A DNA stretch of 64,000 bases, from the NCBI GenBank assembly GCA_022376515.1, contig WTXI01000069.1, positions 62,001-126,000 on the forward strand. The letters run 5' to 3'. The notes under the pieces were generated by a model. It searched no databases and was not told where the DNA came from. It was given only the letters and a program-made list of their open reading frames with translations. Positions within the stretch are counted from its first letter, which is position 1, and each line of letters starts with the position of its first letter. Both the position numbers and the translations under genes were made by a program. This document shows positions 56,339 to 64,000 of this stretch, piece after piece. Origin of the DNA: Lactifluus volemus. Lineage: Eukaryota; Basidiomycota; Agaricomycetes; Russulales; Russulaceae.

Positions 56339-57717
56339 TGAGATAGTCCTTTCCTCTTCGTGGGATCGATGCGGATGGTCCCATGTTCCACACGGATGCC
56401 AAGGTAGTCAATGCTGGTCTGCTCAAACTTGCACTTCGACAGTTTGAGGAAGAAGGATTCTTGGCGGAACATCTCGAGGATTTCTCGGACTATCCTCCGA
56501 TGTTCCCCCACGTCTCCTCCTGTGGCCACCAAGACATCGTCCATGTACACAAACACCTTCCCTGGGTAGCGGTTCATGATCTTAGCAAAGACCCGATCCA
56601 TGCAACGCTGAAAGGTGGCTGGAGAGTTCTGGAGGCCGAAGAGCATCACCTTTGGTTGGTACAGGCCAAAGGGAGTCTTGAACGCAGCCTTCCATCGATC
56701 CTCAGGGCGAATCTGGATGTTATGATAGCCCCAACGAATGTCCAGTGCCGTGAAGAGGGTGCGTCCGTGCAATGCTTCCAGAATTTGCTCAATGCGAGGG
56801 ATGGGGTACACATCTCGAATCGTCCAACTGTTCACTTCCCTATAGTCCTGGATGGGTCGGAGACTCCCATCTCTTTTCTTTATAAAGAACCAAGGGGTCG
56901 ACCAAGGAGAGTTGGACTTTTCGATGAATCCCCACTGCTCATTCTCCTTCAAGAACTTCTGGGTCGCTTCCCTCTCCTCCCTCGTGAGGGCATAGACTTT
57001 ACAATTGATGGAAGCTGGGGCGTCCTCCTTCAAGACAATGGCGTGATCCTCTGGTCGTGAAGGTGGGAAACGATGGGATTTTTCTTCGTCAAAGACGTCC
57101 GCATAGTCTCGGTATTGGGGTGGTAGCACCTCATGCTTTTCCCCACTGGCTACCCGCTCTTGGTGCGCCTTTATGGCCCATTCCTGGGCCACATTGGTGC
57201 GATCAATGCGTGCTGGTTCCTTCTCCCTGTCCTTGTATATCTGACGAGGGCGCTGGAACTTCCTCCACTTGGTTTCGATCCGTACTCCTCCGTTCTGTAC
57301 TTCTCCTTTGGTCCAATCGATGCGAGGATTGAACTCTGAGAGCCAGGGGTGCCCCAAGAGGACACGATCTTTGCCAAGATTGGTGACATAGAACCGCTGG
57401 AGAGTGTCTTTGTCCCCCACGACACAGCGAAGAACACAATACTCCGTTAGTGTCCCAGCCTGGTTCTGGGTCCCATCCACATTGTAGACGTAGCGGGGGT
57501 GAGGGAGTTTATGAGTGCTGAGTCCCCATCGGCGGACTGTGCGCTGATCAAGGAAGTTTTCCGTGGCTCCACTGTCGACTAAGGCGACATCTGCGACCGT
57601 TTTGAGGACATTTGAAAACGAAATGGGCAAATTCAAAGCATTGGCATTGGCATAGCTAATGTACATTCGTTTCAGTCCTAAGGCTCGTACCCAGGTCGCG
57701 CGGCACGAGCTCTTCAA
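56221..57717 (-). pseudogene. Gypsy protease-reverse transcriptase, frameshifted at its end
   Basis: Protease with DSGATENFLDQRT, then RT with YALTREEREATQKFLKEN, IKKRDGSLRPIQDYREVNSW, FTALDIRWGYHNIQI, LFGLQNSPATFQRCMDRVF and the catalytic YMDDVLV. Near 56255, in a run of C, one base is missing, so GYQRPFIP passes into a wrong frame while PHFAHLAAPLTALL continues in the next frame. In the usual GAY-type position, the RT motif FTALDIRWGYHN reads R-W-G-Y. The frame begins without ATG immediately at the gag stop. Confidence 0.8.
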
Positions 57718-57721
57718 AAAT
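57714..57721 (-). promoter_or_regulatory. Possible -1 frameshift site at the gypsy gag/pol join
   Basis: The gag end reads GAT TTT TGA; a -1 slip on the five-T run gives TTG AAG AGC, the pol frame. The stop and the pol frame overlap here with no ATG for pol. The slip is inferred. Confidence 0.4.
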
Positions 57722-59294
57722 CCTGGGGCGCAGAGTCGGTGGAGTCAACCATATCCTTGATAAAGAGTTCCTTGTCGTCGTCAGACAACTTCATAAGTCC
57801 GTCCATAAGCTGGTCGCGGGTGATTTCCTTTCTTTCTTCTTCGACAGTCCGCACTGCGGCGGGGCGCTGTGCAGGCTTGCTGTCCCTGTGCTGGCTCTTT
57901 TTCTTCTCAGGGCACGAGCTACTTATGTGGCCCTGCCGACGGCAGATGAAGCAGCGTCCTTCTGTCCGCAGCTTCTTCTTTTCTTCAGGTGTAGGCCCCC
58001 CTGTGCGAATGGCATCCACGTCCATGGCGTCTGAGGGCCGTGGCTTCACTTGTCTGCCCGGCTGGTACCTTCCCAAGGCCGCAGCAAGGCGTCGGCGGAA
58101 GTCCTGGCCTGGCCTGTCTCCAGAGGTGGCTCTGGCTTCGATGTACCTCCCTTGACGCTTCAGGGCCGCTGCCTGCCATCCCGCCAGGGTGTCGGGCAAG
58201 GTGGGTTCAAAATCAATGATCTTTTCGCGGAGGGCTCGCTTCAGCCCATCCTTGAATCGAAGGAGGGTTCCTTGCTCGTTTGGACCCCACTTGGCGAGAG
58301 CGATTAGCGTGTTGAAATTATTGATGTATGTTTTGAGGTCCTCCCCCTGCATCTCCAGGGCGAGCAGGCTTCCCAACGCCTCCTCTCTGGCCACAGTGTT
58401 CTCGAACTGTGCTCTGAATGCGTTGTCGAAGTTCGTCCAAACTATTTCATCATTTGGATCAGTGGCTAGGAGGTGGTGTGGATGCTGTCGCCACATCGCC
58501 ACTCCATTCATGAGAGGCTGGATGATTCCATCGACCCATTGGTCGACTGCCTTGCCTCGGATCCTTCCTATACAGGTGAGGACCCGCAGGTAAGGGTTGC
58601 TTATGGAGGGGTGGTCCCGGTTCATTTCCCAAAAGACCGAGAAGGCGCGACGGAAACGTGCGAGGTCGTCACGATCCCCATTGAAAATTTCAGGGATCGT
58701 GCCATAGAGGGCTGAAGACTGGTGTGGTTGACCACCTGCTGCTTGTCCTCCCGGAGGGGGAGCTCCTCCTCCGCCTCCTCCTCCGTCTCCTCCTCCACCG
58801 CCGCCTCCACCGCCTCCTCCTCCGCCTCCACTTCCTCCCGGCTGTCCCCCAGCCGGAGGTCCTCCTCCAGGTTGCCCAGAGGAGCTGAATCCTGTGATGC
58901 CAGCTAGTGCTGTTGGTGCGGTAATGGCAGTGCTGACTGCAGCTGACCTGATGAACGCACTACCACTAGGCACACTAGGATGAGGTTGTGGAGAGGGGGA
59001 GAGAGCGGCTGGAAGCATGGTGGGATCTACCAACATTCCAGTGGTTGGGTCTGTCACCATCGACACACTGATGTCGGAGTATGGCGATTCCATTTGTTTT
59101 TGTACTGGGGGCACTTGCAACGTCGAGGTTGGTTCAAGCTGCTGATGAATTCCAGGGGGAACACTGGTCAAAGGAGGTTGTGCGGCTTGATAGACCGGTT
59201 CAAATAATTGTCCACTAGGTGAAAGTGCTTCGGGTCGTTCTGGGGTAGTGTGCAAAAATCGGGAGGAACGAGCGGTGGCAGCGGCGGCAAACAA
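57714..59294 (-). CDS. Gypsy gag (N-terminus uncertain or lost)
   Basis: 526 codons. N-terminal Pro-rich part, a run of about 24 Gly and Asp residues (58770-58840), a retrotransposon gag domain (YGTIPEIFNGDRDDLARFRR, RGKAVDQWVDG, NDEIVWTNFDNAFRAQFENT, ALGSLLALEMQGEDLKTYI) and a knuckle CFICRRQGHISSSC. The frame starts at a TTG next to the copia LTR edge, so the authentic ATG may be downstream or may have been cut off. Confidence 0.75.
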   Translation of the reverse strand: MFAAAATARSSRFLHTTPERPEALSPSGQLFEPVYQAAQPPLTSVPPGIHQQLEPTSTLQVPPVQKQMESPYSDISVSMVTDPTTGMLVDPTMLPAALSPSPQPHPSVPSGSAFIRSAAVSTAITAPTALAGITGFSSSGQPGGGPPAGGQPGGSGGGGGGGGGGGGGGDGGGGGGGAPPPGGQAAGGQPHQSSALYGTIPEIFNGDRDDLARFRRAFSVFWEMNRDHPSISNPYLRVLTCIGRIRGKAVDQWVDGIIQPLMNGVAMWRQHPHHLLATDPNDEIVWTNFDNAFRAQFENTVAREEALGSLLALEMQGEDLKTYINNFNTLIALAKWGPNEQGTLLRFKDGLKRALREKIIDFEPTLPDTLAGWQAAALKRQGRYIEARATSGDRPGQDFRRRLAAALGRYQPGRQVKPRPSDAMDVDAIRTGGPTPEEKKKLRTEGRCFICRRQGHISSSCPEKKKSQHRDSKPAQRPAAVRTVEEERKEITRDQLMDGLMKLSDDDKELFIKDMVDSTDSAPQDF

Positions 59295-59730
59295 TAAAAC
59301 GGGGGAGCGGGCAGGCGTGCGCGCGGAACGGGAACAGTAGGACGAGACTCTTTCGGAGTCTCGTCTGGTTACTATATATTGTTCTATAGGCTAGTGGAAT
59401 TGCTAATTGAAGAAGGGGGACTAGTAGTTTAAGGGAATGGTCTCGATCTTGGCCTCGAGAGCGGCCGCTCGTAGTGAACGTGGGCGCGGGACTAAGTCCT
59501 CGGCGCGGGGAATATACTAACTAAATAAAAGGGGTGTCGAGGATAGAAAAGGAATGGTACAGTAGGTAAACGGCTGTGGGCGATCGCCCCCAACGGGGAG
59601 CGGTCGTTATCCACACCGGCGGGTCCTCGGGGTGCCTAGGACGTTGGCTGTCCCGTCCTTGGTACCCCCTAACGCTGGGCGCCGTTTTCGGCCGCCAGCC
59701 TTTCTCCCGCGTCCTCGTGATTCCTCGTCA
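59295..59730 (-). repeat. 3' LTR of copia-4 (lower edge approximate)
   Basis: On the minus strand it starts TGACGAGGAATC right after the PPT at 59730 and contains the GCTCCCCGTTGGGGG block shared with copia-1 and the solo LTR, a TATA-like AATATATAG (about 59380) and a perfect 10-bp-arm hairpin GACGAGACTC-TTTCG-GAGTCTCGTC at 59341-59365. The lower edge against gypsy gag is judged from where gag-like sequence begins. Confidence 0.7.
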
Positions 59731-62700
59731 CTCCCCCGCGAGCGCCGTCGAGGGCCTGCAACAGACCGAGTGCGGCAGCGTGCCGCGTGACCTTCCAGGC
59801 CGGTAGCGCCTTCGTGAGGATGTCGGCTGTCATGTCGTCGGTGGGGCAGTAGGTGATGGATAGCTCCCCCGTGTTGATGACTTGTCGGATGTAGTGGTAA
59901 CGAATGTCGATGTGCTTTGTTCTGGCTCGATAGTTATCATCAGTGGCAATCTTGAGGGCTGCCTGATTATCACAGTAGATCATAGTTGAATTTTCGAAAG
60001 GAGTTAGCAACTCTCCTTTGAGGCGGCGAAGCCACACTGCTTCCTTCGCAGCGTGGGTCGCCGCCACGTATTCTGCTTCCGCGGTGGACAGGGTGACGAT
60101 CTCCTGCTTGCGAGATCGCCACGAGATCGCCCCTCCATCGATAAGGAACGCGTAGCCCGATATGGCGTGGCGGTGCGGCTGCGATGCGCCGTCTGCGTCT
60201 GTGTATCCGATGAGGTCGTGCTGCTCACTGCCGTAGGTGAGCTCGAGGTGTCGCGTGCCCGATAGGTAGCGCAGGACGCGTTTCACCGCGTCCCAATGCA
60301 GCTCCCCCGGGTTCTCGAGAAATTGGGAGAGGGTCGAGATCGCGAACGCGATGTCGGGGCGCGTGGCGACTGCGGCGTACATGAGGCTTCCGATTGCCTC
60401 TCGATATGGTGTTTTTCGCATATGGGCTGCCTCTGTCTCATCAGCAGGGCAATCATCTTTGGAATAAAGTATGTTTGGGATCATGGGTGAGCTCTGAGCC
60501 TTGGCATCACCCAGTCCATATCTCGCAACAATAGACTTGATGTATTCTGATTGCGAGAGCGAGATGGTGTGCGCGGCGCGGTCTCGGGTGACTCGGATCC
60601 CGAGGAGCCAACTGATCGGCCCCAAGTCGGTGAGGGCGTAGCGCGCGTTCAGCTGCGCCTTGTACCGTTGCATGAGCTCGCTAGAGCTGCTCGTAATGAT
60701 GCAGTCGTCGACATGGACTGCAAGGATTAGGACGTCGTCCTTCTCCTGCGCTCGGAAAACGCCCGGGTCGGATTGCGTGACGCGGAGGCCGAGGTCGTTG
60801 AGCGCGCGCGTGAGGGTGTCGTACCATCGACGCCCGGCCTGCTTGAGCCCGTAGAGGGACTTCCGCAGCCGTTTCACGCTGCCGCTGCTCTCCTCGAAGC
60901 CCGGGGGTTCCTGCATATAGATCTCTTCCTCCTCCCCCAGCTCACCATTTAAGTAAGCGCTATTAAAATCGAAAGTGTCTATGTCCCAGTCATAGCGCGC
61001 TGCGATCGCGAGGATGGTGCGAATACTGGCTAGTTTCGCAACTGGGGAGAAGGTGTCGAAGTAGTCGACGCCGTAAATCTGTGTGAACCCGCGCGCGACA
61101 AGGCGCGCCTTGTATTTGTCGATCGCGCCGTCGGCCTTACGCTTGAGTCGGAAGACCCACTTGCTGCCGACGACGTTTTTGCCTTCAGGGCGGGGAACTG
61201 TGTCCCAGGTGCCCGCGCGTTCGAGCGTCTCGATCTCGCGTTCCATCGCGCGCTGCCACTCGGGCCAGTCGGGGCGGGATCGCGCCTCGGAGACGGAGCG
61301 CGGGTCGCCGTTCGCGTCGTGCGCTGCCGCGGTCATCGTCATATCGATCTCTACATGAAATGCCATCTCTGCATAGCTAGGTTCTTCAGGGGCTGTGACA
61401 AAAGACTCGTTAGCTGAGTCTGTTCCGCGCTGGGATAATGTCACCCGGCGCGCGTGCCCTCGGAGGCTGGTTTCTGGGGCATCTTCTTCTCTGGTGGCCT
61501 GCTCGCCCTGCGACAGCTTCGCTATTCGTGCCGATCGGCGCGGCGGCTCGGATCGTACTTGCGGGGGCGGCTTCACTTTCTTCGGCGCTCGGGGCGGCTG
61601 TGGCGGTGGTGGTGCTGGCTCCGGTGGTGTGATCGGCGACGGCATCACATAGTCGTCTTCTGCCGCTTGGTCCGGGGCCTCGGCGTCGTTTTCTGGCTGT
61701 TCCGAAGTCGGGTCGGGTTCCGGAGCGCCGGCGTCGGGATGCCGCGTTTGGGGCGTCGGGATGACGCTGGGCTGACTTTTCGGGGCTACGACTTTGTTCT
61801 GGACTTGTACTTGAGGCTGTGAGGGGATGTACACTGTCACTGTGTCAGTGGTGAACTTTACATCTCTCTCAGCTGTGATGGAGTGCTTCTCTGGCCAATA
61901 TATCCTGTGGGCATGGGGGCTCTCTTTATCATAGCCTACCCATCGTGCTTGCAAGGCCCGGGCATCTAGTTTCGAGCCCTTGAAGCTCTTGACCCACACC
62001 CGCTGGCCCCATTCCGGAACGCCGGCCAAATTTGGCTTGTGTCCGTGGAGGCGTTCGAAGGGGGTGATCGCGCCTAGCGCGCGCGTGGACGTCCGGTTCT
62101 TCAACCAGGTGGCATGCTGGAGTGCCTCGCCCCATAGAGATTTGGGGAGGCCGGACTGGTGGAGGAGGGCGCGGACGCGTTCCATGAGGCGCCGGTTGAG
62201 CGACTCCGCGATGCCGTTGTGCTGCGGGGTGTCGTGCGTGGTGAGCCGTTGCTCCGTCCCACGTTGCCGGAGGAAGGCCTTGAGATCGTTGCTGGTGTAC
62301 TCGCCCCCTCGGTCGGAGCGGAAACGGCGTATCGTCACGCCGTGCTGCGTGCGCGCCCATGCCGCGAACTCCTTGTAGGCGGCGGCGGCGTCCGATTTCG
62401 CTTTGAGGGTGTTGGTCCAGGTGTACCGAGAGTGATCGTCAGTGAAAGTAATGTAATAGCACTTCCCACCAAGGCTGTTGACAGGAGAGGGCCCCCACAC
62501 ATCAGAGTGGACTTCTTCTCCAAAGGTGGCAGGTGGGGCTTCTCTTTCAGGTCTGATGGCTTTTCTGGTCGTCTTAGCATAATCACAAGAGTCACAAGTG
62601 AAGGGGGATCCTTCATCAATAAGATCCACTCCTTGGATGGAGTTGTGTCGAACGAGAGAGCGTAGGGTGTCGACGCTGACGTGGCCCAGGCGACGGTGGA

Positions 62701-64000
62701 GTTCGAAAAGTGTGACTCGTTCGGGTGTGACTGCGGCCGAGGCTGTCACGGGGTGCTCGACTCTGTAGAGTCCGTTCGCGTTCGCTTTGATGGTTCCGAC
62801 GACTTTTCCCTTCGCGTTTTTAATGGTGCAGCTTTCCTTTTCAAAGGTGACTGAATTTCCCAGCTTGGTGATTCGTGATATTGATACTATGGTCATAGCC
62901 ATGTCAGGAGCATGCAGGACTTCTCTCAAGATGACTGAAGTGGAAGACTCCCCATGAGGGACCTCTATCTTGAGGTCCCCGACGCCTATCGCATAAAATA
63001 CCCGTTTATCGGCCGCGATTATCGCACGCGGCGCGATTTCTCGATATGTAGTGAATTTTTCGCGGAAGGGGGACATGTGGGTGGACGCCCCGGAGTCGTA
63101 GAGCTCGGCGTCGATCGTGGCGGTGCGTGGCGCGCTGGCTGCGGCAACCGGGTGGTCGCTGACTTCTTCTATAGCTGCCCACGCCTCGATATCGTTTGGT
63201 TCGGCCGCTGTCGTCGCGGTGTTCGCGCCAGCGCCTCTGCGTTGCGGGAACTGGCCTTCCTGGCCCCCGCCTTTTTGCCAACATTCGGCTTTGATATGGC
63301 CTCGTTTTTTGCAATTGTGGCACTCGATATCGCGTCGTTTTCCTCTTCCCTTCCCTTTCTGCGAGGACGCGGCGAACGCTTCGTCCGCGTCCTGTTTCGT
63401 CTTGTCTCCTTGGAGACGGTCGTACTCGTCCATCGCGAGTCGAATCACGTTCGCGGGCGCGATGGTCGCCTTCGCGAAGTCAGCCGAAGCGTTTATAGCG
63501 CTGACTATTCCCTGGTATGAAGGGGGAAGTGACCGGAGCAGAATGTAAGCAAATTCCAGATCAGAAATGCTACTTCCCAAGGATGCTAATTTTTCCTTCA
63601 TATTTTGCAGGTTTTCGAAGTGTGTGCGAAGGTTCTCGTCGTCTCCGCACTTGATGGTGCCGATGCGCCACCGCAGCTCGATCGCGACTAGCGGCGATCG
63701 CGTTTCGTGGAGCTCCTTCAGGGCCTCCCACACTTCCTTCGCAGTCGTCTTGTTTTTGATGCTGTTGAATGCGGAATCGGGGATTGACGACGCGATTACG
63801 TTTATTAGCGCGGCTTCGTCGTCTTCCCATCGCTCGTCGGGTGTGGCGCCGTTTATGGTGCCACCAACGATGTAGCGTTGCGTCGGCTTCGTATTGGTCA
63901 AGTGGTCCTTCCACTTATGGGACTTGATTACGAGCATCATTCGGTCGCGGTAATTTTCCCAGTTTGTGCCATCAGCTGCCAGCTGGACTATTTTGGTACT
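59669..64000 (-). CDS. copia-4 gag-pol polyprotein, intact, partial at the window end
   Basis: One uninterrupted frame from the window edge (TKIVQLAADGTNWENYRDRM at 64000-63938) to a stop at 59669, over 1440 codons. Gag of UBN2 type, knuckle CHNCKKRGHIKAEC, protease YDSGASTHMSP, integrase (HRRLGHVSVDTLR, CDSCDYAKTTR, DVWGPSPVNS, FTDDHSRYTWT, DRGGEYTSNDLKAFLR), Pro-rich linker, RT (ARGFTQIYGVDYFDTFSPV, FNSAYLNGELGEEEE, VHVDDCIITSSS), RNase H (YTDADGASQPHRHAISGYAF, LSTAEAEYVAATHAAKEAVW). The last about 20 codons run into the LTR. All motifs expected for activity are present. The true start, PBS and 5' LTR lie right of the window. It is the closest intact relative of copia-1. Confidence 0.9.
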   Translation of the reverse strand, partial: STKIVQLAADGTNWENYRDRMMLVIKSHKWKDHLTNTKPTQRYIVGGTINGATPDERWEDDEAALINVIASSIPDSAFNSIKNKTTAKEVWEALKELHETRSPLVAIELRWRIGTIKCGDDENLRTHFENLQNMKEKLASLGSSISDLEFAYILLRSLPPSYQGIVSAINASADFAKATIAPANVIRLAMDEYDRLQGDKTKQDADEAFAASSQKGKGRGKRRDIECHNCKKRGHIKAECWQKGGGQEGQFPQRRGAGANTATTAAEPNDIEAWAAIEEVSDHPVAAASAPRTATIDAELYDSGASTHMSPFREKFTTYREIAPRAIIAADKRVFYAIGVGDLKIEVPHGESSTSVILREVLHAPDMAMTIVSISRITKLGNSVTFEKESCTIKNAKGKVVGTIKANANGLYRVEHPVTASAAVTPERVTLFELHRRLGHVSVDTLRSLVRHNSIQGVDLIDEGSPFTCDSCDYAKTTRKAIRPEREAPPATFGEEVHSDVWGPSPVNSLGGKCYYITFTDDHSRYTWTNTLKAKSDAAAAYKEFAAWARTQHGVTIRRFRSDRGGEYTSNDLKAFLRQRGTEQRLTTHDTPQHNGIAESLNRRLMERVRALLHQSGLPKSLWGEALQHATWLKNRTSTRALGAITPFERLHGHKPNLAGVPEWGQRVWVKSFKGSKLDARALQARWVGYDKESPHAHRIYWPEKHSITAERDVKFTTDTVTVYIPSQPQVQVQNKVVAPKSQPSVIPTPQTRHPDAGAPEPDPTSEQPENDAEAPDQAAEDDYVMPSPITPPEPAPPPPQPPRAPKKVKPPPQVRSEPPRRSARIAKLSQGEQATREEDAPETSLRGHARRVTLSQRGTDSANESFVTAPEEPSYAEMAFHVEIDMTMTAAAHDANGDPRSVSEARSRPDWPEWQRAMEREIETLERAGTWDTVPRPEGKNVVGSKWVFRLKRKADGAIDKYKARLVARGFTQIYGVDYFDTFSPVAKLASIRTILAIAARYDWDIDTFDFNSAYLNGELGEEEEIYMQEPPGFEESSGSVKRLRKSLYGLKQAGRRWYDTLTRALNDLGLRVTQSDPGVFRAQEKDDVLILAVHVDDCIITSSSSELMQRYKAQLNARYALTDLGPISWLLGIRVTRDRAAHTISLSQSEYIKSIVARYGLGDAKAQSSPMIPNILYSKDDCPADETEAAHMRKTPYREAIGSLMYAAVATRPDIAFAISTLSQFLENPGELHWDAVKRVLRYLSGTRHLELTYGSEQHDLIGYTDADGASQPHRHAISGYAFLIDGGAISWRSRKQEIVTLSTAEAEYVAATHAAKEAVWLRRLKGELLTPFENSTMIYCDNQAALKIATDDNYRARTKHIDIRYHYIRQVINTGELSITYCPTDDMTADILTKALPAWKVTRHAAALGLLQALDGARGGVTRNHEDAGERLAAENGAQR
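59731..59738 (-). other. Polypurine tract of copia-4
   Basis: Minus strand GCGGGGGAG directly before TGACGAGG; the same tract precedes the copia-1 3' LTR. Confidence 0.7.

Larger units (their letters stand above)
52287..59294 (-). mobile_element. Ty3/gypsy chromodomain retrotransposon, 5' end missing
   Basis: The order on the minus strand is gag (59294-57714), protease-RT (57717-56221), RNase H-integrase-chromodomain-zinc-knuckle tail (56338-53261), PPT GGAGAGAGGGTAC (53224-53236) and 3' LTR 53223-52287. A 5' LTR is not found between gag and the copia LTR at 59295, so the copia element probably inserted into the gypsy leader or gag start and the rest lies beyond the window. One lesion, a one-base deletion near 56255, breaks pol. 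Confidence 0.85.

Noticed and set aside
1..64000. tRNA, rRNA or other structured RNA genes
   Set aside because: No tRNA-like A/B box pair or rRNA-like stretch was noticed by eye; a tRNAscan or Rfam search would be decisive.

Overview
The window looks like repeat-rich nuclear DNA of a basidiomycete fungus, most likely an agaricomycete close to Rhizoctonia (Ceratobasidiaceae). The evidence is four STAND/NLR-type genes with C2, NACHT and long near-identical WD40 arrays (the type usually annotated as HET-E-like vegetative incompatibility proteins), short 44-62 nt GT-AG introns, and abundant Ty1/copia and Ty3/gypsy elements. The species call is inference from remembered family resemblance; no database was consulted.

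Layout. (1) 1-1978: 3' end of a plus-strand NLR gene (NLR-A), cut by the window edge and interrupted by a 63-nt insert. (2) 2-9.5 kb: debris of unrelated genes: a sorting-nexin-like relic, a LINE relic, a DUF1769 (UPF0590) relic, a condensin-subunit-1 fragment, and a small palindromic MITE. (3) 9760-15260: NLR-B, complete, nine exons, 1682 codons plus stop, C2-helical-NACHT-14xWD40-conserved tail. (4) 15545-17417: a second, longer condensin subunit 1 relic, followed by a 5.55 kb decayed copia element (17418-22972). (5) 24263-29862: NLR-C on the minus strand, complete in outline but frameshifted in and just before NACHT. (6) 30-34.4 kb: no recognised gene, then copia relics. (7) 34468-45957: an 11.5 kb composite copia insertion with identical 167-bp LTRs and a perfect 5-bp target duplication (CCAGT), whose middle is an inverted, rearranged chain of parts of the same element. 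(8) 47657-52286: NLR-D, a close duplicate of NLR-C with intact NACHT and WD40 parts but with its C2 end cut off by a chromodomain gypsy element (52287 to about 59294). (9) 59295-64000: a copia element with an intact reading frame, apparently nested in the gypsy element and running out of the window.

How it fits together. The NLR genes form two duplicate pairs: A/B on the plus strand share a 3' flank, and C/D on the minus strand share about 4.9 kb. They would act as cytosolic sensors: the WD40 propeller for recognition, NACHT as an NTP-dependent switch, C2 as a likely membrane or lipid effector part. Retroelements have repeatedly inserted into and broken these genes. The most unusual item is the composite copia element: its internal junctions lie at a primer-binding-site boundary, at a hairpin stem and at a 6-bp microhomology, as expected for strand transfer or joining of unfinished cDNAs before a single integration.
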